DNA of 23,646 nucleotides from the NCBI GenBank assembly GCA_024275615.1, contig JAJRYU010000599.1, positions 1 to 23,646 on the forward strand, in the 5' to 3' direction. The notes under the pieces are model-generated. The model saw only the letters and a program-made list of their open reading frames with translations, ran no database searches and was not told the origin of the DNA. The translations under genes were made by a program, and so were the position numbers. Shown here in pieces: positions 22,845 through 23,646 of the stretch (position 1 is its first letter; every line of letters begins with the position of its first letter). This stretch comes from Planctomycetota bacterium. GTDB lineage: Bacteria; Planctomycetota; GCA-002687715; DRQF01.

Positions 22845-23646
22845 AGGTTGCAATCCTCGGTGGCGGCATTACTGGCGTAACTCTCGCGGACCTTCTGCAA
22901 GAGAAGGGTGTGGACTACCATTTATTTGAATCGGGCGATCGGCTCGGGGGTTTGTGCCAGTCGGAAACCGTCGACGGCTTTGTCGCCGATCGGGCAGGCG
23001 GGCACATCATTTTCTCGAAGAACAAGAAAGTGCTTCAGTACATTCTCGATTCCATTGACGACATTGGCGCTCACGAGAGTATCCGCAAGAGTGCCATCTA
23101 TTATCGCGGTGATCTTGTCCGATACCCATTTGAGAATGGCCTGGGAGACTTGCCGAAAGAAGACAATTTCGAGTGTCTTTCCACATACATTGAGGCAGAT
23201 TTTGCAAGACGGCAGGGAGCCCAAGAGCCCGACAACTTCCGGGATTGGTGCGCCTGGCGTTTCGGCACCGGCATTTGCCGTACCTTCATGTATCCCTACA
23301 ACGAGAAGATCTGGAAAACCGATCTCGAAGACATGAGCATCTCCTGGGTAAGTGGTCGAATCCCAGATGCTCCGGTCAGCGATGTCATTCGAGCATCGAT
23401 TGGCATTGAGACGGAAGGTTACCAACATCAGAGCGTCTTTTGGTATCCGCTCAAAGGCGGTTTCGAGTCCATCGTCAAGGGAATAGCCAAACGATTGGAT
23501 CCAGGCCGAGTGCATGTGGGTGCAAAGGTAGAGTCTCTTGTGAGCGACGGCGACGCCTACTTGGTCAATGGCGAACACTACGACAAGGTCATTTCGACAA
23601 TTCCCTTGCAGCAACTAGCTCAGACGTTGGAAGATTTGCCGAGGGA
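22841..23646 (+). CDS. FAD-dependent amine-oxidase-like / UDP-galactopyranose mutase-like enzyme (C-terminus cut)
   Basis: The GTG start overlaps the HAD stop. The N-terminus V-K-V-A-I-L-G7-G-G-I-T-G12 is a dinucleotide-binding fold for FAD, followed about 20 residues later by F-E-S-G-D-R-L-G-G, the usual ribose-binding acid and Gly pair. Later parts (G-D-L-V-R-Y-P-F, Y-P-Y-N-E-K-I-W-K and W-Y-P-L-K-G-G-F) resemble the protoporphyrinogen-oxidase/amine-oxidase and UDP-galactopyranose-mutase-like groups found in cell-surface sugar and polysaccharide loci. The substrate cannot be told. The 268 visible codons have no stop before the window ends, so the gene is incomplete. With the HAD phosphatase upstream, a role in sugar or glycan metabolism is possible but unproven. 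Confidence 0.85.
   Translation, partial: MKVAILGGGITGVTLADLLQEKGVDYHLFESGDRLGGLCQSETVDGFVADRAGGHIIFSKNKKVLQYILDSIDDIGAHESIRKSAIYYRGDLVRYPFENGLGDLPKEDNFECLSTYIEADFARRQGAQEPDNFRDWCAWRFGTGICRTFMYPYNEKIWKTDLEDMSISWVSGRIPDAPVSDVIRASIGIETEGYQHQSVFWYPLKGGFESIVKGIAKRLDPGRVHVGAKVESLVSDGDAYLVNGEHYDKVISTIPLQQLAQTLEDLPR

Noticed and set aside
22922..23614. Minus-strand open frame of 230 codons over the FAD enzyme
   Set aside because: The plus-strand FAD-binding motifs are clear, and codon shadows explain the antisense frame.

Overview
The window looks like a chromosomal segment of a free-living Gram-negative-type bacterium with moderate GC. Signs of this are a lipobox lipoprotein, tail-anchored and multi-pass membrane proteins, an NtrC-type sigma-54 activator and TATAAT-type promoters. 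A two-subunit glycine decarboxylase, a DUF4388 (PATAN) protein, an MglA-like protein and very large unassigned membrane proteins occurring together would fit a planctomycete or a deltaproteobacterial-type lineage. I favour Planctomycetota weakly, because no phylogenetic marker such as rRNA is present. I see no insertion sequence, CRISPR array, integrase or prophage gene.

Layout. (1) 1-5537, minus strand: a TPR-like gene, then a glycine cleavage operon in the order gcvT, gcvH, gcvPA, gcvPB and a LipM/LplA-type lipoyl-attachment enzyme cut by the window edge. The last gene would supply the lipoyl group carried by the H-protein. (2) 5823-9836, plus strand: two genes 6 nt apart. The first is a 1065-aa DUF4388-TPR-transmembrane-PEGA-like-beta-propeller protein. 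The second is a tail-anchored protein that aligns with the GTPase MglA but has lost its nucleotide-binding motifs. (3) 9837-10422: a 586-nt gap with a strong hairpin, a doubtful small ORF and a good promoter, followed by an unrecognised acidic protein. (4) 11435-13422, minus strand: an NtrC-type response regulator translationally coupled to a lipoprotein. (5) 13542-14696: anhydro-MurNAc kinase (anmK), then on the minus strand a tRNA-Thr(CGU) with its own promoter and terminator. (6) 14883-20654, plus strand: an SLC13/DASS anion:Na+ symporter and, 3 nt later, a 1412-aa protein with a voltage-sensor-like helix bundle and no visible pore. (7) 20675-23646: a degenerate receiver protein (minus), a divergent RNase HII-like protein, then a HAD phosphatase overlapping an FAD-dependent NAD(P)-binding/amine-oxidase-type enzyme that runs off the edge.

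The strongest candidates for undescribed biology are the pseudo-MglA/DUF4388 pair, which I infer to be a membrane signalling or scaffolding module built on a GTPase fold that cannot bind GTP canonically, and the giant voltage-sensor-like protein paired with a sodium-coupled anion transporter. A third is the RNase HII relative, which has a GYG in place of GRG, a large internal insertion and an Asp-to-Glu change at a catalytic position. All functional statements rest on motif recognition by eye; no database search was run.
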